This document shows, piece by piece, positions 9,805 through 18,884 of a stretch of DNA of 64,000 bases. This DNA is from Hydrogenophaga taeniospiralis CCUG 15921 (GTDB lineage Bacteria > Pseudomonadota > Gammaproteobacteria > Burkholderiales > Burkholderiaceae_C). The stretch lies in contig NZ_BCWR01000005.1 in assembly GCF_001592305.1 (NCBI RefSeq), positions 186,001 through 250,000 of the forward strand. The letters run 5' to 3'. The notes under the pieces are model-generated. The model did not search any database. It had not been told where the DNA came from and worked only from the letters and a program-made list of their open reading frames with translations. Position 1 is the first letter of the stretch, and every line of letters starts with the position of its first letter. The position numbers and the translations under genes were made by a program.

Positions 9805-10577
9805 TCTCGGATACCGTCTTCGTTCAGGATTTCTTTCCAGTATACGGGGAGGAAATCCCACCGTGGCGTTGCATGCAGCAAGGCCATGCGCAAGTGGCGG
9901 CAGAACGCTTCGCGCGACATCAGTTCACCGCCCAGTGAGGCCAGGTGCGGGGTGTCTTGCTGACAGTCAATCAAGGGCAGGGCATGGGCGCGACAGAACG
10001 CCACCAGCGCCGCCAATGCGATTTTTGACGCGTCGCTTTGCCGGCAAAACATGGATTCGCCGTAGACCATGCCTCCCAGATTGACGCAATAGAGTCCACC
10101 CGCGAGCTCGCCGTCGATCCAGGTCTCCACGCTGTGGGCCATGCCAGCCTGGTGCAGGCGGACATAGGCCTGAATCACGGGGGGGAGAATCCAGGAGCCG
10201 CTTTGTCCTGCGCGGTGAGTGCGCGCGCAGGCCTGAATGACGCGTTCAAATCCGTGGTTGAAGCGGACCTCCAGCCGCCCCGTCTTGAGCAGGGTTTTCA
10301 AGGTCTTGCGCAGGGAGCGGTGCAGCCGGAATCGGTCACAGTGCAACACCATGCGCGGGTCCGTGCTCCACCACAGAATGGGCTGCCCGGCGCTGTACCA
10401 GGGAAAGATGCCCTGCGAATAGGCGGCGACCAATGTGGGAACGTCCAGCACACCGCCAGCGGCCAGCAGCCCTGGGGCGGGGTCGGATGATCCCCAGGCG
10501 GTTTCAACGGGTGGAAACGCCTGTCCAGGCTCCAGCCAGGGCAGCGTTCGGGCGGGCGGCGATTGCGTCATGGGCAT
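9801..10577 (-). CDS. aat: Leucyl/phenylalanyl-tRNA-protein transferase
   Basis: Aat attaches Leu or Phe to proteins bearing N-terminal Lys or Arg, the other entry branch to the bacterial N-degron pathway. Family hallmarks are visible: FPPVETAW near the N-terminus, [21 protein letters not shown], a [14 protein letters not shown] segment, and [28 protein letters not shown] split by short gaps. The length is 258 residues; an ATG six bases downstream (10571) is an equally possible start. It forms an overlapping pair with bpt, so both N-degron transferases are made from one message. Confidence 0.95.
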   Translation of the reverse strand: MPMTQSPPARTLPWLEPGQAFPPVETAWGSSDPAPGLLAAGGVLDVPTLVAAYSQGIFPWYSAGQPILWWSTDPRMVLHCDRFRLHRSLRKTLKTLLKTGRLEVRFNHGFERVIQACARTHRAGQSGSWILPPVIQAYVRLHQAGMAHSVETWIDGELAGGLYCVNLGGMVYGESMFCRQSDASKIALAALVAFCRAHALPLIDCQQDTPHLASLGGELMSREAFCRHLRMALLHATPRWDFLPVYWKEILNEDGIRE

Positions 10578-10658
10578 ATTGTGCGCGGTTGCCCATGGTC
10601 AGACCGTGTTGGCCTGGCAACGCTCAAGTGCGCGAAGCCACTGGCCAATAGCCTGCAC

Positions 10659-11009
10659 TCAACTGCCGGTGCGTGGTCTGCAGAGTTGAAACAGTCGCCA
10701 GAGCAGAACGCCAGCCGCAATACCCAAGCCATCGGCCAACCAATCCAGCCAATCTCCATACCGCCAACCGGTGGTCGACTGGATCATTTCGATAGCTCCG
10801 CCGTACGCCAGCAGCCACAGCGCAAGGCGCCACGGGCGCGTGGGATACGGCTGCAGACCGAGCAGGGCCAGGCACGCAAAGGCCAGCGAATGCTGGGCCT
10901 TGTCCCACACGTTGAGCGTCTGGGGCGGCAGGAACTCAACGGGCAGCAGCGAGAGTACCGCCACGCCGATGAGACTGAGCCAGAAAACCAATCGTTTGAT
11001 GGTCATCAT
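10659..11009 (-). CDS. VanZ-like family membrane protein
   Basis: This is a 116-residue hydrophobic protein with about four membrane segments. The VanZ-family pattern is visible: a first helix, LLPVEFLPPQ, then WDKAQHSLAFACLALLG, and IEMIQSTTGWRYGDWLDWLADGLG with the characteristic E-x2-Q and D-x2-D-x3-N/D-like ends. The family is named after a teicoplanin-resistance gene, but in most proteobacteria its role is unknown. ATG at 11009 (or 11006) is preferred over an upstream start that would include the terminator. Confidence 0.8.
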   Translation of the reverse strand: MMTIKRLVFWLSLIGVAVLSLLPVEFLPPQTLNVWDKAQHSLAFACLALLGLQPYPTRPWRLALWLLAYGGAIEMIQSTTGWRYGDWLDWLADGLGIAAGVLLWRLFQLCRPRTGS

Positions 11010-11060
11010 GAAAGTGGTTGGCGCAAGGGCCGGCAATGCGGGTGTGTGACACCGCCAGAA

Positions 11061-11096
11061 ACAACAAAGGCCTTCCGAAGAAGGCCTTTGTTGTTG
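11061..11096. terminator. Terminator following tRNA-Asn
   Basis: ACAACAAAGGCCTTC and GAAGGCCTTTGTTGT form a 15-bp perfect stem around a CGAA/TTCG tetraloop. It follows tRNA-Asn on the minus strand and separates it from the VanZ-like gene. Confidence 0.85.
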
Positions 11097-11105
11097 CATA
11101 TGCTT

Positions 11106-11181
11106 TGGCTCCCCGACCTGGACTCGAACCAGGGACCTGCGGATTAACAGTCCGTCGCTCTACCGACTGAGCTATCAGGGA
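11106..11181 (-). tRNA. tRNA-Asn (anticodon GTT)
   Basis: The 76-nt minus-strand sequence folds as a cloverleaf. The acceptor stem TCCCTGA pairs with TCGGGGA (one G-U); the D-arm contains AGCTCAGTCGGTAGAGC. The anticodon loop is CTGTTAA with anticodon GTT, and the T-arm has GGTTCGAGTCC. Discriminator G and an encoded CCA end the gene. Confidence 0.97.
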
Positions 11182-11272
11182 ACAGCCTCAAATTATAGTG
11201 TGATTTTTACCGTTTTCCGAGAGCGAAGCATTTTTGTCAAAAAAATGTCGCCGCATCCAGTGGTGGTGACGC

Positions 11273-12373
11273 TCAGTCAAACACCGGCGACTCGACGCCC
11301 AGCACCTTGTGCAGTTTCGGGCTGGTGGTGGTGTATTGCAGGAAGACCTTCTTCTCGGGAAAGATGAAAGGGACGGCGCCAAACGCGGCCAGCGCGCACT
11401 CGTGGAAGCCCGAGAGGATGAGCTTCTTCTTGCCAGGGTAGGTGTTGATGTCGCCCACAGCAAAAATGCCGGGGATGCTGGTGGAGAACTTCTCGGTGTC
11501 CACCACGAGCTGTTTGCGCTCGATCTCCAGACCCCATTCGGCAATCGGGCCGAGTTTGGGACTCAGGCCAAAGAACACCAGCAACACGTCCAGCGGCACC
11601 ACGCGGGTCACGCCATCGGCACCGGTCACCTTGGCGCCGGTGAGCTTGCCGTCTTTCTCTTCGTAACCCGTGACCTGGCCGACGATGAACTGCATCTCGT
11701 ACGCATCGCACAGCTCTCTCATCTTGGCCACGTTGGCCGGGGCGGCCTTGAAGCCATCACGGCGGTGGATCAGGATCACGCTTTCGGCCTTGTTCGGGCC
11801 CTCGGCCACGAAGTTCAGCGTCCAGTCGAGTGCCGAGTCACCACCGCCGACCACGACAAGGTTTTTGCCGGCGAAGTCGGCGGGGTTCTTCACGCGGTAG
11901 AAGAGTTGCGAACCTTCGAAGCGCTCCAGGCCGTCGACCTTGAGTGTGCGCGGCTGGAAGGCGCCCACGCCGGCGGCGATGAAGATGGTTTTGGTCAGGA
12001 ATTTCGTTCCCTTGGAGGTTGCCACGAAGAAACGGCCATCGTCCTGTTTCTGAACCGTGGTGACTTCCTGACCCAGGTGGAAGGTCGCGCCAAAAGGCTC
12101 GATCTGCTTGAGCAGGGCATCGGTCAGTTCCTGGCCGGTGCACACCGGAACCGCCGGGATGTCGTAGATGGGCTTGTCGGGGTACAGCTCCACCGGTTGA
12201 CCACCGGGGTAGGCCAGTGAGTCGATCACGTGGGCCTTGATTTCCAGCAAGCCAAGTTCAAACACCTGGAACAGTCCCACTGGCCCCGCGCCGACGATGA
12301 CGGCGTCGGCTTCGATCGGTCCGTCGTGCGCGGCAGCGGTGTCCATCACTTCTTGGTTCAGTTGGGGTTCCAT
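11273..12373 (-). CDS. Ferredoxin--NADP+ reductase, thioredoxin-reductase-like type
   Basis: This is a flavoprotein that passes electrons between NADPH and ferredoxin. The FAD motif GAGPVG (about residues 27-32) and NAD(P) motif [12 protein letters not shown] (about 170-181) are present, and the C-terminal [15 protein letters not shown] closes the FAD site. No redox-active CxxC of true thioredoxin reductase is present, which identifies the TrxR-like FNR family (366 residues). The stop of the upstream ferredoxin gene is only 3 bases from this start, so the two are one operon and FdxA is the likely partner. The pair lies just downstream of the sulfate reduction operon; supplying CysI is possible but unproven. 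Confidence 0.92.
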   Translation of the reverse strand: MEPQLNQEVMDTAAAHDGPIEADAVIVGAGPVGLFQVFELGLLEIKAHVIDSLAYPGGQPVELYPDKPIYDIPAVPVCTGQELTDALLKQIEPFGATFHLGQEVTTVQKQDDGRFFVATSKGTKFLTKTIFIAAGVGAFQPRTLKVDGLERFEGSQLFYRVKNPADFAGKNLVVVGGGDSALDWTLNFVAEGPNKAESVILIHRRDGFKAAPANVAKMRELCDAYEMQFIVGQVTGYEEKDGKLTGAKVTGADGVTRVVPLDVLLVFFGLSPKLGPIAEWGLEIERKQLVVDTEKFSTSIPGIFAVGDINTYPGKKKLILSGFHECALAAFGAVPFIFPEKKVFLQYTTTSPKLHKVLGVESPVFD

Positions 12374-12376
12374 TTT

Positions 12377-12706
12377 TCAGCGCAACAGTTCAGGCAGTTT
12401 GCCTGTCCGGTCTTTCCATTCCTCGGCATCGGGAAGCGGATCCTTGCGCTTGGTGATGCTCTTCCAGCTTGGCAGCCGCGCCAGCTCGGCGTTGAGTGCG
12501 GTCATGTGCACCTGGTCCTTGGGCAGATCCTCTTCAGCGTAGATGGCGCTCACCGGGCATTCCGGAATGCACACCGCGCAGTCGATGCACTCGTCGGGGT
12601 CGATGGTCAGGAAGTTCGGGCCTTCGCGAAAACAGTCCACAGGGCAGACATCAACACAATCGGTGTATTTGCAGCGGATGCAGGATTCGGTGACGACGTG
12701 GGTCAT
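12377..12706 (-). CDS. fdxA: Seven-iron ferredoxin FdxA
   Basis: This is a small (109 residues) acidic electron carrier of the Azotobacter FdI type with one [3Fe-4S] and one [4Fe-4S] cluster. The cysteine pattern is classical: [18 protein letters not shown] near the N-terminus and [17 protein letters not shown] around residues 39-55. The C-terminal extension found in this family is present. It forms a two-gene operon with the downstream reductase. Confidence 0.95.
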   Translation of the reverse strand: MTHVVTESCIRCKYTDCVDVCPVDCFREGPNFLTIDPDECIDCAVCIPECPVSAIYAEEDLPKDQVHMTALNAELARLPSWKSITKRKDPLPDAEEWKDRTGKLPELLR

Positions 12707-12810
12707 GGTGATGGTGAGATAACGGTAAACCCCGAATTCTAGGGTTTCCCAGAGGTTAAGGCTTGGTCAAGTCCCTTGCCTTGACATAAGTTAAGGGTGA
12801 TGGAGCCGGG

Positions 12811-14115
12811 TCAGTTCACCAGCAAAGCACCCGATGTCTTGTGGCTGGCGGTGTCCACCAGGACCAGCGATCCCAGCGCGCGCGATTGGGCAAAGGGCAA
12901 GGTGACGATGGGTTCCTGCAAGGCCAGTTCGATGTGACCGATGGCGTTGGGTTCCAGTTGGGTCGCATCTTCCTCGGCCAGGGTGTTGATGTCCAGCTTG
13001 TGCACGATGCGCTTGACCTTGGCCTTGACCCAGCGGTGGCCGTGCAGCGCCCAATACACGCGGCCAGCGACCAGGGTCTCATCGTCCATCCAGGCCACCG
13101 TGGCGCGGATCTCGCGGCTCGCTTCCAGCGCACGGCCTTGCTCGTCAGCGGCCAGGAGCCAGTCGCCACGCGACACATCAACTTCGCGGTCCAGCACAAT
13201 GCCGGCACTGTGCCCGGCCTGCACGGTTTTCGGGTTGCGCGCATGGTCGAGCACCTGGGCCACGGTCGCGGTCTGGCCGCTGGGCATGACCTTGACGGGC
13301 TGGCCGGGCATCACGCCGCCGGTGGCCACGCGGCCCCAGAAGACGCGTCGGCCCTGGCTGGTGTCGGAGGACGAGGAGAACTTCTCCACCCACTGCACCG
13401 GGAACGCGAACGGCAGCGCGGTGTCGGCGGCCGTCACCGGCAAGTGCTCCAGGATGTCCAGCAGCGTGGGGCCGCTGTAGCCGCACCAGGCAGCCTCGGC
13501 CGCGGCGTCTACCACGTTCCAACCCTTGAGGGCCGACACCGGCACGGTGGCGGTCACGGTGATGCCGGCCTCGGCCGCGAAAGCGGCCAGCGCGGCGCTG
13601 ATGTGGGCGAACGCGAGCGTACTGTCGGCCACGGCGTCGAGCTTGTTGACCGCGAACACGATGGAAGGCACGCGCAGCAGCTTGAGCAGCAGCGAGTGGC
13701 GGCGGGTCTGCACCAGCAGCTTGAGGCCGGCGTCCTGCCAGTCGAGCTTGGTGGCATCGACCAGCACCACGGCCGCGTCAGCAGCGGAGGCCGCGGTCAC
13801 CATGTTGCGCGTGTATTGCTCATGGCCCGGCGCGTCGCCGATGATGAACTTGCGGGTTTCGGTGTTGAAGTAGCGGTAGGCCACGTCGATGGTGATGCCC
13901 TGCTCACGCTCCGCCGACAGGCCGTCGGTCAGCAGCGCGAGGTCGGTTTCACCCTGGCGCTGCACGCCGGCCAGGTGGTCTTGCAGCACCGCCTTGCTGT
14001 CCACCAGCAGACGGCCGATCAATGTGCTCTTGCCGTCATCGACGGAGCCGCAGGTGATGAACTTCAGCGCGGTGCGGGTGTCGGCGGCGGTGGAAGGGGA
14101 AACAACAGCGTTCAT
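12811..14115 (-). CDS. cysN: Sulfate adenylyltransferase subunit 1 (GTPase)
   Basis: CysN couples GTP hydrolysis to ATP sulfurylase activity of CysD, forming adenosine phosphosulfate (APS). The EF-Tu-like GTPase signatures are GSVDDGKSTL (P-loop, about residue 23), DAPGHEQYTRNM and NKLDAV. Beta-barrel domains II and III follow. At 434 residues it lacks the C-terminal APS kinase (CysC) domain found in CysNC fusions. It is the last gene of the leftward cys operon, separated from cysD by 122 bp that contain a repeat element. Confidence 0.96.
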   Translation of the reverse strand: MNAVVSPSTAADTRTALKFITCGSVDDGKSTLIGRLLVDSKAVLQDHLAGVQRQGETDLALLTDGLSAEREQGITIDVAYRYFNTETRKFIIGDAPGHEQYTRNMVTAASAADAAVVLVDATKLDWQDAGLKLLVQTRRHSLLLKLLRVPSIVFAVNKLDAVADSTLAFAHISAALAAFAAEAGITVTATVPVSALKGWNVVDAAAEAAWCGYSGPTLLDILEHLPVTAADTALPFAFPVQWVEKFSSSSDTSQGRRVFWGRVATGGVMPGQPVKVMPSGQTATVAQVLDHARNPKTVQAGHSAGIVLDREVDVSRGDWLLAADEQGRALEASREIRATVAWMDDETLVAGRVYWALHGHRWVKAKVKRIVHKLDINTLAEEDATQLEPNAIGHIELALQEPIVTLPFAQSRALGSLVLVDTASHKTSGALLVN

Positions 14116-14143
14116 ACAAAACTTTCGCGAGAAATGTCTGGTT

Positions 14144-14220
14144 CCAGAACGCCGCGGAACCGGCTTTGCCGGGCCGCAGGCGTTGCCCCTCGAGGGGCGG
14201 AACTGGCTACACGCAGTGAG
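14144..14220. repeat. Dispersed intergenic repeat, copy 1 (between cysD and cysN)
   Basis: The first half, around CCGCGGAACCGGCTTTGCCG, GGCCGCAGG and GTTGCCCC, matches 42693-42740 with only a few transitions. The second half diverges. It contains short palindromes (CGGCTTTGCCG; CCCCTCGAGGGG). Sequences of this type are familiar between genes in Comamonadaceae genomes (recalled). It lies inside the cys operon. Confidence 0.75.
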
Positions 14221-14237
14221 CCAGCGATGGGGGTGGG

Positions 14238-15197
14238 CTAGAAGTACCCGTCTTTTTTCCGTTTTTCCATGGAGGCTTCGGAGGTTTTGTCGTCCATGCG
14301 CGTCGCACCGCGCTCGCTCACGTCGGCGGCCAGAGTCTCGATCACGATTTCACCGGCCGTGGCGGCCAGGCTTTCCACCGGGCATGTGCAGGTGATGTCG
14401 CCCACGGTACGGAAACGCACGTCGCGGATCTGCACGGTCTCGCCGTCCTTGGGCGGGGTCAGTTCGGTCACCGGCACCAGCAGGCCGCGGCGGTCGACCA
14501 CCTCGCGCTTGTGGGTGTAGTAGATCGAGGGCAGGGCGATGTTTTCGCGCTCGATGTACTGCCACACGTCCAGCTCGGTCCAGTTGCTGATGGGGAACAC
14601 GCGGAAGTGTTCGCCCGGGGCCAGGCGGGTGTTGAACAGGGTCCAGAGCTCGGGGCGCTGGGCCTTGGGCTGCCACTGGCCGAAGCTGTCGCGGTGCGAA
14701 AAGATGCGCTCCTTGGCTCGGGCCTTTTCTTCGTCGCGGCGGGCACCGCCGATCAGCGCATCGAAGCGGAATTCTTCGATCGCTTCGAGCAATGTGACCG
14801 ACTGGTGCACGTTGCGGCTTTCGCCAGGGTGGGCCAGGCGCACGGTGCCGCGCTTCATCGAGTCCTCGACGTTGCGCACGATCAGTTCGGCCTGCAGCTC
14901 GGCGGCGCGGCGGTCGCGGAAGTCGGTCACTTCGGGAAAGTTGTGACCGGTGTCGATCATCAGCAGCGGGTAGGGAATGCGGCCGACGCCAAAGGCTTTT
15001 TCGGCGCAGCGCAGCATGACCAGCGAGTCCTTGCCGCCTGAGAACAGCAGGGTGGGGCGCTCGAAAGCCGCGGCCACTTCGCGCAGGATGAAGATGGTTT
15101 CTTCTTCGAGCGCGTCCAGGTGGGCGTTGCTCAGGTGGTGGCCGGCGGCGGCCTGCAGGGCGGTCTGGATCACTTCGGGCTCGGTGCGTGCGTTCAT
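14238..15197 (-). CDS. cysD: Sulfate adenylyltransferase subunit 2
   Basis: CysD is the catalytic ATP sulfurylase subunit: it adenylates sulfate using ATP, driven by CysN. It belongs to the PP-loop ATP pyrophosphatase superfamily; the PP-loop SGGKDSLVML lies near residue 53. The conserved ISNWTELDVWQYI and RYRTVG-like (RFRTVGDITCTCPV) segments follow. The ATG at 15197 (MNARTEPEV) gives 319 residues; a longer frame runs into cysH and is rejected. It is downstream of cysH with a 19-bp gap. Confidence 0.96.
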   Translation of the reverse strand: MNARTEPEVIQTALQAAAGHHLSNAHLDALEEETIFILREVAAAFERPTLLFSGGKDSLVMLRCAEKAFGVGRIPYPLLMIDTGHNFPEVTDFRDRRAAELQAELIVRNVEDSMKRGTVRLAHPGESRNVHQSVTLLEAIEEFRFDALIGGARRDEEKARAKERIFSHRDSFGQWQPKAQRPELWTLFNTRLAPGEHFRVFPISNWTELDVWQYIERENIALPSIYYTHKREVVDRRGLLVPVTELTPPKDGETVQIRDVRFRTVGDITCTCPVESLAATAGEIVIETLAADVSERGATRMDDKTSEASMEKRKKDGYF

Positions 15198-15216
15198 GAT
15201 GGGTCTTGTGTCCTGA

Positions 15217-15840
15217 TCAGTGGGCCAGGTGCAGGCCGCACTCGCGGTTGTCTTCGCCCTTGGTCGGGTCCACGTAGTCGAAGTTGTTGGGCAGGCCGTG
15301 GGCCTCACAGTATTGGTACAGCTCTTTGGACGACCAGTGCAGCAGCGGCGCGACCTTGATCAGGCCGTCGGGGTTGATGCTCACCGGGTCCATCTGGGCG
15401 CGCACGGCGGTGTCGGTGGCCCGCAACGCGGTGAACCAGACCTTGGGCGCCGTCTCGCGCAGGGCGCGGGCAAAGGGTTCCAGCTTCACTTCTTCGGTGA
15501 AGGCGGCGTGGCGCGGATCGTCCAGTGCCGGCGTGGCGCCTTCTACGGCCTCGCGGTGCGCGCGCGAGCGGCGCGGCAGGTAGATCTGCAGGTTCAGCTT
15601 GAGCTGGCGGGTGACTTCGTCGGCGAAGCGGTAGGTGGCATCGGTGTTGTAGCCGTTGTCCATCCAGATGACCGGCACATCGGGCTTCACGCGGGTGACC
15701 AGATGCAGGATCACGGCTTCAAAAGGGCGGAAGTTGGTGGTGACGATGGTCGGCTGACCCAGGCCGAGCGCCCAGCTCACCAGTCCGGGAGCGTTGTGGC
15801 CGAGTTCGGCATTGACTTGTGCGAGGTCGTTGGGGTTCAT
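15217..15840 (-). CDS. cysH: Phosphoadenosine phosphosulfate reductase family protein
   Basis: This enzyme reduces activated sulfate to sulfite with thioredoxin or glutaredoxin. The protein is short (207 residues) and ends in ECGLHLAH with the catalytic Cys201. The PP-loop-related region (WMDNGYNTDATYRFADEV) and a KVAPLLHWSSKELYQY segment fit the family. The paired CC motifs that bind the [4Fe-4S] cluster in APS-using reductases are absent. By family rules this suggests PAPS as the substrate, yet no APS kinase gene is in this operon. It lies between the DUF934 gene and cysD. Confidence 0.88.
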   Translation of the reverse strand: MNPNDLAQVNAELGHNAPGLVSWALGLGQPTIVTTNFRPFEAVILHLVTRVKPDVPVIWMDNGYNTDATYRFADEVTRQLKLNLQIYLPRRSRAHREAVEGATPALDDPRHAAFTEEVKLEPFARALRETAPKVWFTALRATDTAVRAQMDPVSINPDGLIKVAPLLHWSSKELYQYCEAHGLPNNFDYVDPTKGEDNRECGLHLAH

Positions 15841-15854
15841 GTTGTGTGCTTCGT

Positions 15855-16241
15855 TCAGGCAGCCACGGCAAAGTGCGGTTGCGTATGCACCGCATCGCCC
15901 TGGTAGAAGGCGGGGTAGTGGGCCAGCAGCTTCTGGCCGTGTGCGATGTTCTGGTCGACGCGCAGCACGGCCTGTGTGAAGCCCGTGCGCTGCATCTGCG
16001 CCAGTTGGTCGATCAGCACGTCGCCGATGGCGCGGATCTCGCCCTTGAAGCCCAGTCGGCGGCGCAGCAGGAAGGCTTGGCTGAACGCGCGGCCGTCGGT
16101 GAACTTGGGGAACTGCAGCACGACGGTGGTGATGCCGTCGAGCGAGGCCTCGCGCGGATCGGCGTCGTTGGCCAGCGTCAGGGTGCCGGCTTCGTCTGCA
16201 GAGAAGGCTTCGGCCTTGAAGAGTTGGAGCGTGGGTTTCAT
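15855..16241 (-). CDS. DUF934 protein, sulfite-reduction accessory
   Basis: This is a 128-residue protein of the DUF934 family, which is regularly encoded next to cysI-type reductases in proteobacteria and is often annotated as a probable sulfite-reduction oxidoreductase. The family segments VVLQFPKFTDGRAFSQAFLLR and GEIRAIGDVLIDQL are visible. There is no cofactor motif that I can identify. The ATG at 16241 lies 20 bp downstream of the cysI stop, and cysH follows 14 bp later. Its place suggests it helps CysI, but the biochemical role is unknown. Confidence 0.88.
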   Translation of the reverse strand: MKPTLQLFKAEAFSADEAGTLTLANDADPREASLDGITTVVLQFPKFTDGRAFSQAFLLRRRLGFKGEIRAIGDVLIDQLAQMQRTGFTQAVLRVDQNIAHGQKLLAHYPAFYQGDAVHTQPHFAVAA

Positions 16242-16261
16242 GCGGGTCTCGGATGCTGGGC

Positions 16262-18043
16262 TCAGGCGGCTACCGGTGTGCGGGCGGTGGCCACGCGCAC
16301 CGCGTTGGCGGCGGTCTTGAAGGGGTCGATGCCGACGCGCTTGACGGTCTGGACGAAGGTTTCGGCCGTTTGGCGCTCCGCGCGGTAGGTGGTGAGCAGG
16401 GCTTCGATCACGTCCGTCATTTCGTTGGCGGCGAAGGACGGACCAATCACCCTGCCTGGCACGGCTTCGCCCGACAGGCGCGTGCCATCCGATCCGCCCA
16501 GTGTCACCTGGTACCACTCCTGACCGTCCTTGTCGACGCCCAGGATGCCGATGTGCCCGCTGTGGTGGTGGCCGCAGCTGTTGATGCAGCCGCTGATGTG
16601 TAGGTCGATCTCGCCCAGGTCGTGCAGTTCGTCCAGGTCCTGGTAGCGCGCCAGCAGAGCCTGCGCGATCGGCAGCGAGCGGGCATTGGCCAGATCGCAG
16701 AAATCGCCACCGGGGCAGGCGATCATGTCGCTCAGCAAGCCGATGTTGGGCTTGGCCAGGCCGAGGCGGCGCGCTTCGCGCCACAGCTCGGGCAACTGGT
16801 CGCAGCTGACCCAGGGCAGCAGCAGGTTCTGTTCGTGCGTCACACGCGCTTCACCGGCCGAGAAGCGGTCAGCCAGGTCGGCGGCGCGCTCCAGTTGCTC
16901 GGCGCTCGCGTCGCCGGGGGCCGAGCCCAGGCGCTTGAACGACAGCGTGACGGCGCGCAGGTCGGGGTTCTGGTGTGGCTTCACGTTCTGCGTGAGCCAG
17001 CGGCTGAACTCCACGTCGTCTTCGGCCGCAGCCTTGAGGATGTGGGCGATCTTGGCGTCGGCGCTCTTGCGGTCGCAGTTCAGCGCAGGCGGCACGAAGA
17101 AGGCGCTCACGCGGTCCAGTTCGGCTTGGGTGATGGTGTGCGGCGCGCCGTCTTTCTCGATGATGTCGGCGTACTCGGCTTCCACCTGGTCGGTGAAGGC
17201 CTGGCCTTCGGCCTTTACGAGGATCTTGATGCGAGCCTTGTAGATGTTGTCGCGGCGGCCGAAGCGGTTGTAGGCGCGCACGACGGCTTCAAGGTAGTTG
17301 AGGATCTGGTTCCAGGGCAGGAACTCGCGGACCACCGTGCCGATGATCGGTGTGCGGCCCATGCCGCCACCCACGCGCACCTGGAAGCCCAGGTCGCCGT
17401 CCACGTTGCGCAGCAGGCGCAGGCCGACGTCGTGCCACGGCGTGGCGGCGCGGTCTTCGCGCGCGCCGGTGATGGCGATCTTGAACTTGCGCGGCAGGAA
17501 AGCGAACTCGGGGTGCAGCGTGCTCCACTGGCGCATGATTTCCGCGAAGGGGCGCGGGTCGGCGACTTCGTCCACCGCGATGCCGGCGAGCGCGTCGGTG
17601 GTGATGTTGCGGATGCAGTTGCCGCTGGTCTGGATGCCGTGCATGTTGACGCTGGCCAGCAGGTCCATCACGTCGGCCGCGCGGTGCAGCGGAATCCAGT
17701 TGTATTGCACGTTCTGGCGCGTGGTGAAGTGGCCGCAGCGGTCGGGCAGGGTGGGTACGTCGGCCAGGGCTGCGTTGGCCTTGGACACGTCGTGGTCTTC
17801 CTTGTGGTCATAGTCGCGCGCGATCTTCGCCAGCACGCGCAACTGGTCGCTGGAGATTTCGCCGTAAGGCACGGCCACGCGCAGCATGGGCGCGAAACGC
17901 TGGATGTACCAGCCGTTTTGCAGGCGCAGCGGCTTGAACTCGTCGCCGCCGAGCGTGCCGGCCTGCGAGCGTTCGAGCTGGTCGCGGAACTGGGCCGCGC
18001 GCTGCTGGACGAACTGGCGATCGAAGTCGGAATACTGGTACAT
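16262..18043 (-). CDS. cysI: Sulfite reductase hemoprotein (nitrite/sulfite reductase family)
   Basis: This siroheme and [4Fe-4S] enzyme carries out the six-electron reduction of sulfite to sulfide. It has 593 residues and two ferredoxin-like half-domains. The cluster/siroheme cysteines are C443 and C449 (ACPGGDFCDL) and C486 and C490 (GCINSCGHH). No CysJ flavoprotein gene is nearby, so the electron donor may be ferredoxin, and the fdxA/reductase pair downstream is a candidate. It is the second gene of the operon, after the exporter gene. Siroheme iron would come from the CbiX-type chelatase at 43717-44088. Confidence 0.94.
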   Translation of the reverse strand: MYQYSDFDRQFVQQRAAQFRDQLERSQAGTLGGDEFKPLRLQNGWYIQRFAPMLRVAVPYGEISSDQLRVLAKIARDYDHKEDHDVSKANAALADVPTLPDRCGHFTTRQNVQYNWIPLHRAADVMDLLASVNMHGIQTSGNCIRNITTDALAGIAVDEVADPRPFAEIMRQWSTLHPEFAFLPRKFKIAITGAREDRAATPWHDVGLRLLRNVDGDLGFQVRVGGGMGRTPIIGTVVREFLPWNQILNYLEAVVRAYNRFGRRDNIYKARIKILVKAEGQAFTDQVEAEYADIIEKDGAPHTITQAELDRVSAFFVPPALNCDRKSADAKIAHILKAAAEDDVEFSRWLTQNVKPHQNPDLRAVTLSFKRLGSAPGDASAEQLERAADLADRFSAGEARVTHEQNLLLPWVSCDQLPELWREARRLGLAKPNIGLLSDMIACPGGDFCDLANARSLPIAQALLARYQDLDELHDLGEIDLHISGCINSCGHHHSGHIGILGVDKDGQEWYQVTLGGSDGTRLSGEAVPGRVIGPSFAANEMTDVIEALLTTYRAERQTAETFVQTVKRVGIDPFKTAANAVRVATARTPVAA

Positions 18044-18077
18044 GACGGAATAGATGGGCTTCGTGGGGAAAGAAGAA

Positions 18078-18869
18078 TCAAAAGGCGATCAGCTTGGTGC
18101 CGGCGTAGGCCAGCAGCAGCGAGAGCACCGAACGCACCAGGCGCTCGGGCGTGTGGCGCATCAGCCGCGTGCCGAGCCAGATGCCGGGCAGCGAACCGGC
18201 CAGCAGCTGGGCCAGGAGCGGCCAGTCCACCGAACCCAGGCTGGTGTGGCCCAGGCCGGCCACCAGCGTGAGCGGCACGGCGTAGGCGATGTCGGCCGCC
18301 ACGATGCGCGGCAGCGGCAGCAGCGGGAACAGGATCAGCAGCACCGAGACACCGATGGCTCCGGCGCCCACCGAGGTGAGCGTGACCAGGGTGCCGATAA
18401 CGGCACCGAACAGCACGGGCAGGCTCCAGTGGCGGGCATGTGTGGCGCCCTCCAACTGGCCTTCGGGCAGGTTGCGCGGCAGCTGCTTGCCGCGGGCGGC
18501 CTTGTAGAACATCGCGGCGGCGGTCAGCAGCAGGGCGATGCCCAGGGTGTTGGTCATGAGCGACTGCACGGTAGGGCTGGCTGGCCCGAGGCGGTGCAAC
18601 ACCGCGAGGGTGATCAGGGCGGCTGGAAGGCTGCCCGCGCACAGCTGGGCCACCACGCGCCAGGGCACCAGGCGTTGGCGCGCCAGGCTCACCGTGCCAC
18701 CGGCCTTGGTGACAGCGGCGAACAGCAGGTCGGTGCCCACGGCCAGGTAGGGCTTGATCCCGAAGAAGAAGATCAGGATTGGCGTCATCAGCGAGCCGCC
18801 GCCCACGCCGGTCAATCCGACGATGAGTCCCACGGCGAAGCCGGCAAAGATGATGGCAAATTCAGGCAT
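18078..18869 (-). CDS. Sulfite exporter TauE/SafE family membrane protein
   Basis: This is a 263-residue protein with about eight hydrophobic segments and the TauE/SafE repeats (GLTGVGGGSLMTPIL near the N-terminus; LTSVGAGAIGVSVL in the second half). Members export or import small organosulfur or sulfite anions. As the first gene of the sulfate reduction operon, it could relieve sulfite build-up when CysI is limiting, or act in uptake. The direction of transport is not readable from sequence. Confidence 0.88.
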   Translation of the reverse strand: MPEFAIIFAGFAVGLIVGLTGVGGGSLMTPILIFFFGIKPYLAVGTDLLFAAVTKAGGTVSLARQRLVPWRVVAQLCAGSLPAALITLAVLHRLGPASPTVQSLMTNTLGIALLLTAAAMFYKAARGKQLPRNLPEGQLEGATHARHWSLPVLFGAVIGTLVTLTSVGAGAIGVSVLLILFPLLPLPRIVAADIAYAVPLTLVAGLGHTSLGSVDWPLLAQLLAGSLPGIWLGTRLMRHTPERLVRSVLSLLLAYAGTKLIAF

Positions 18870-18884
18870 GGGCGCGACTGTAAA

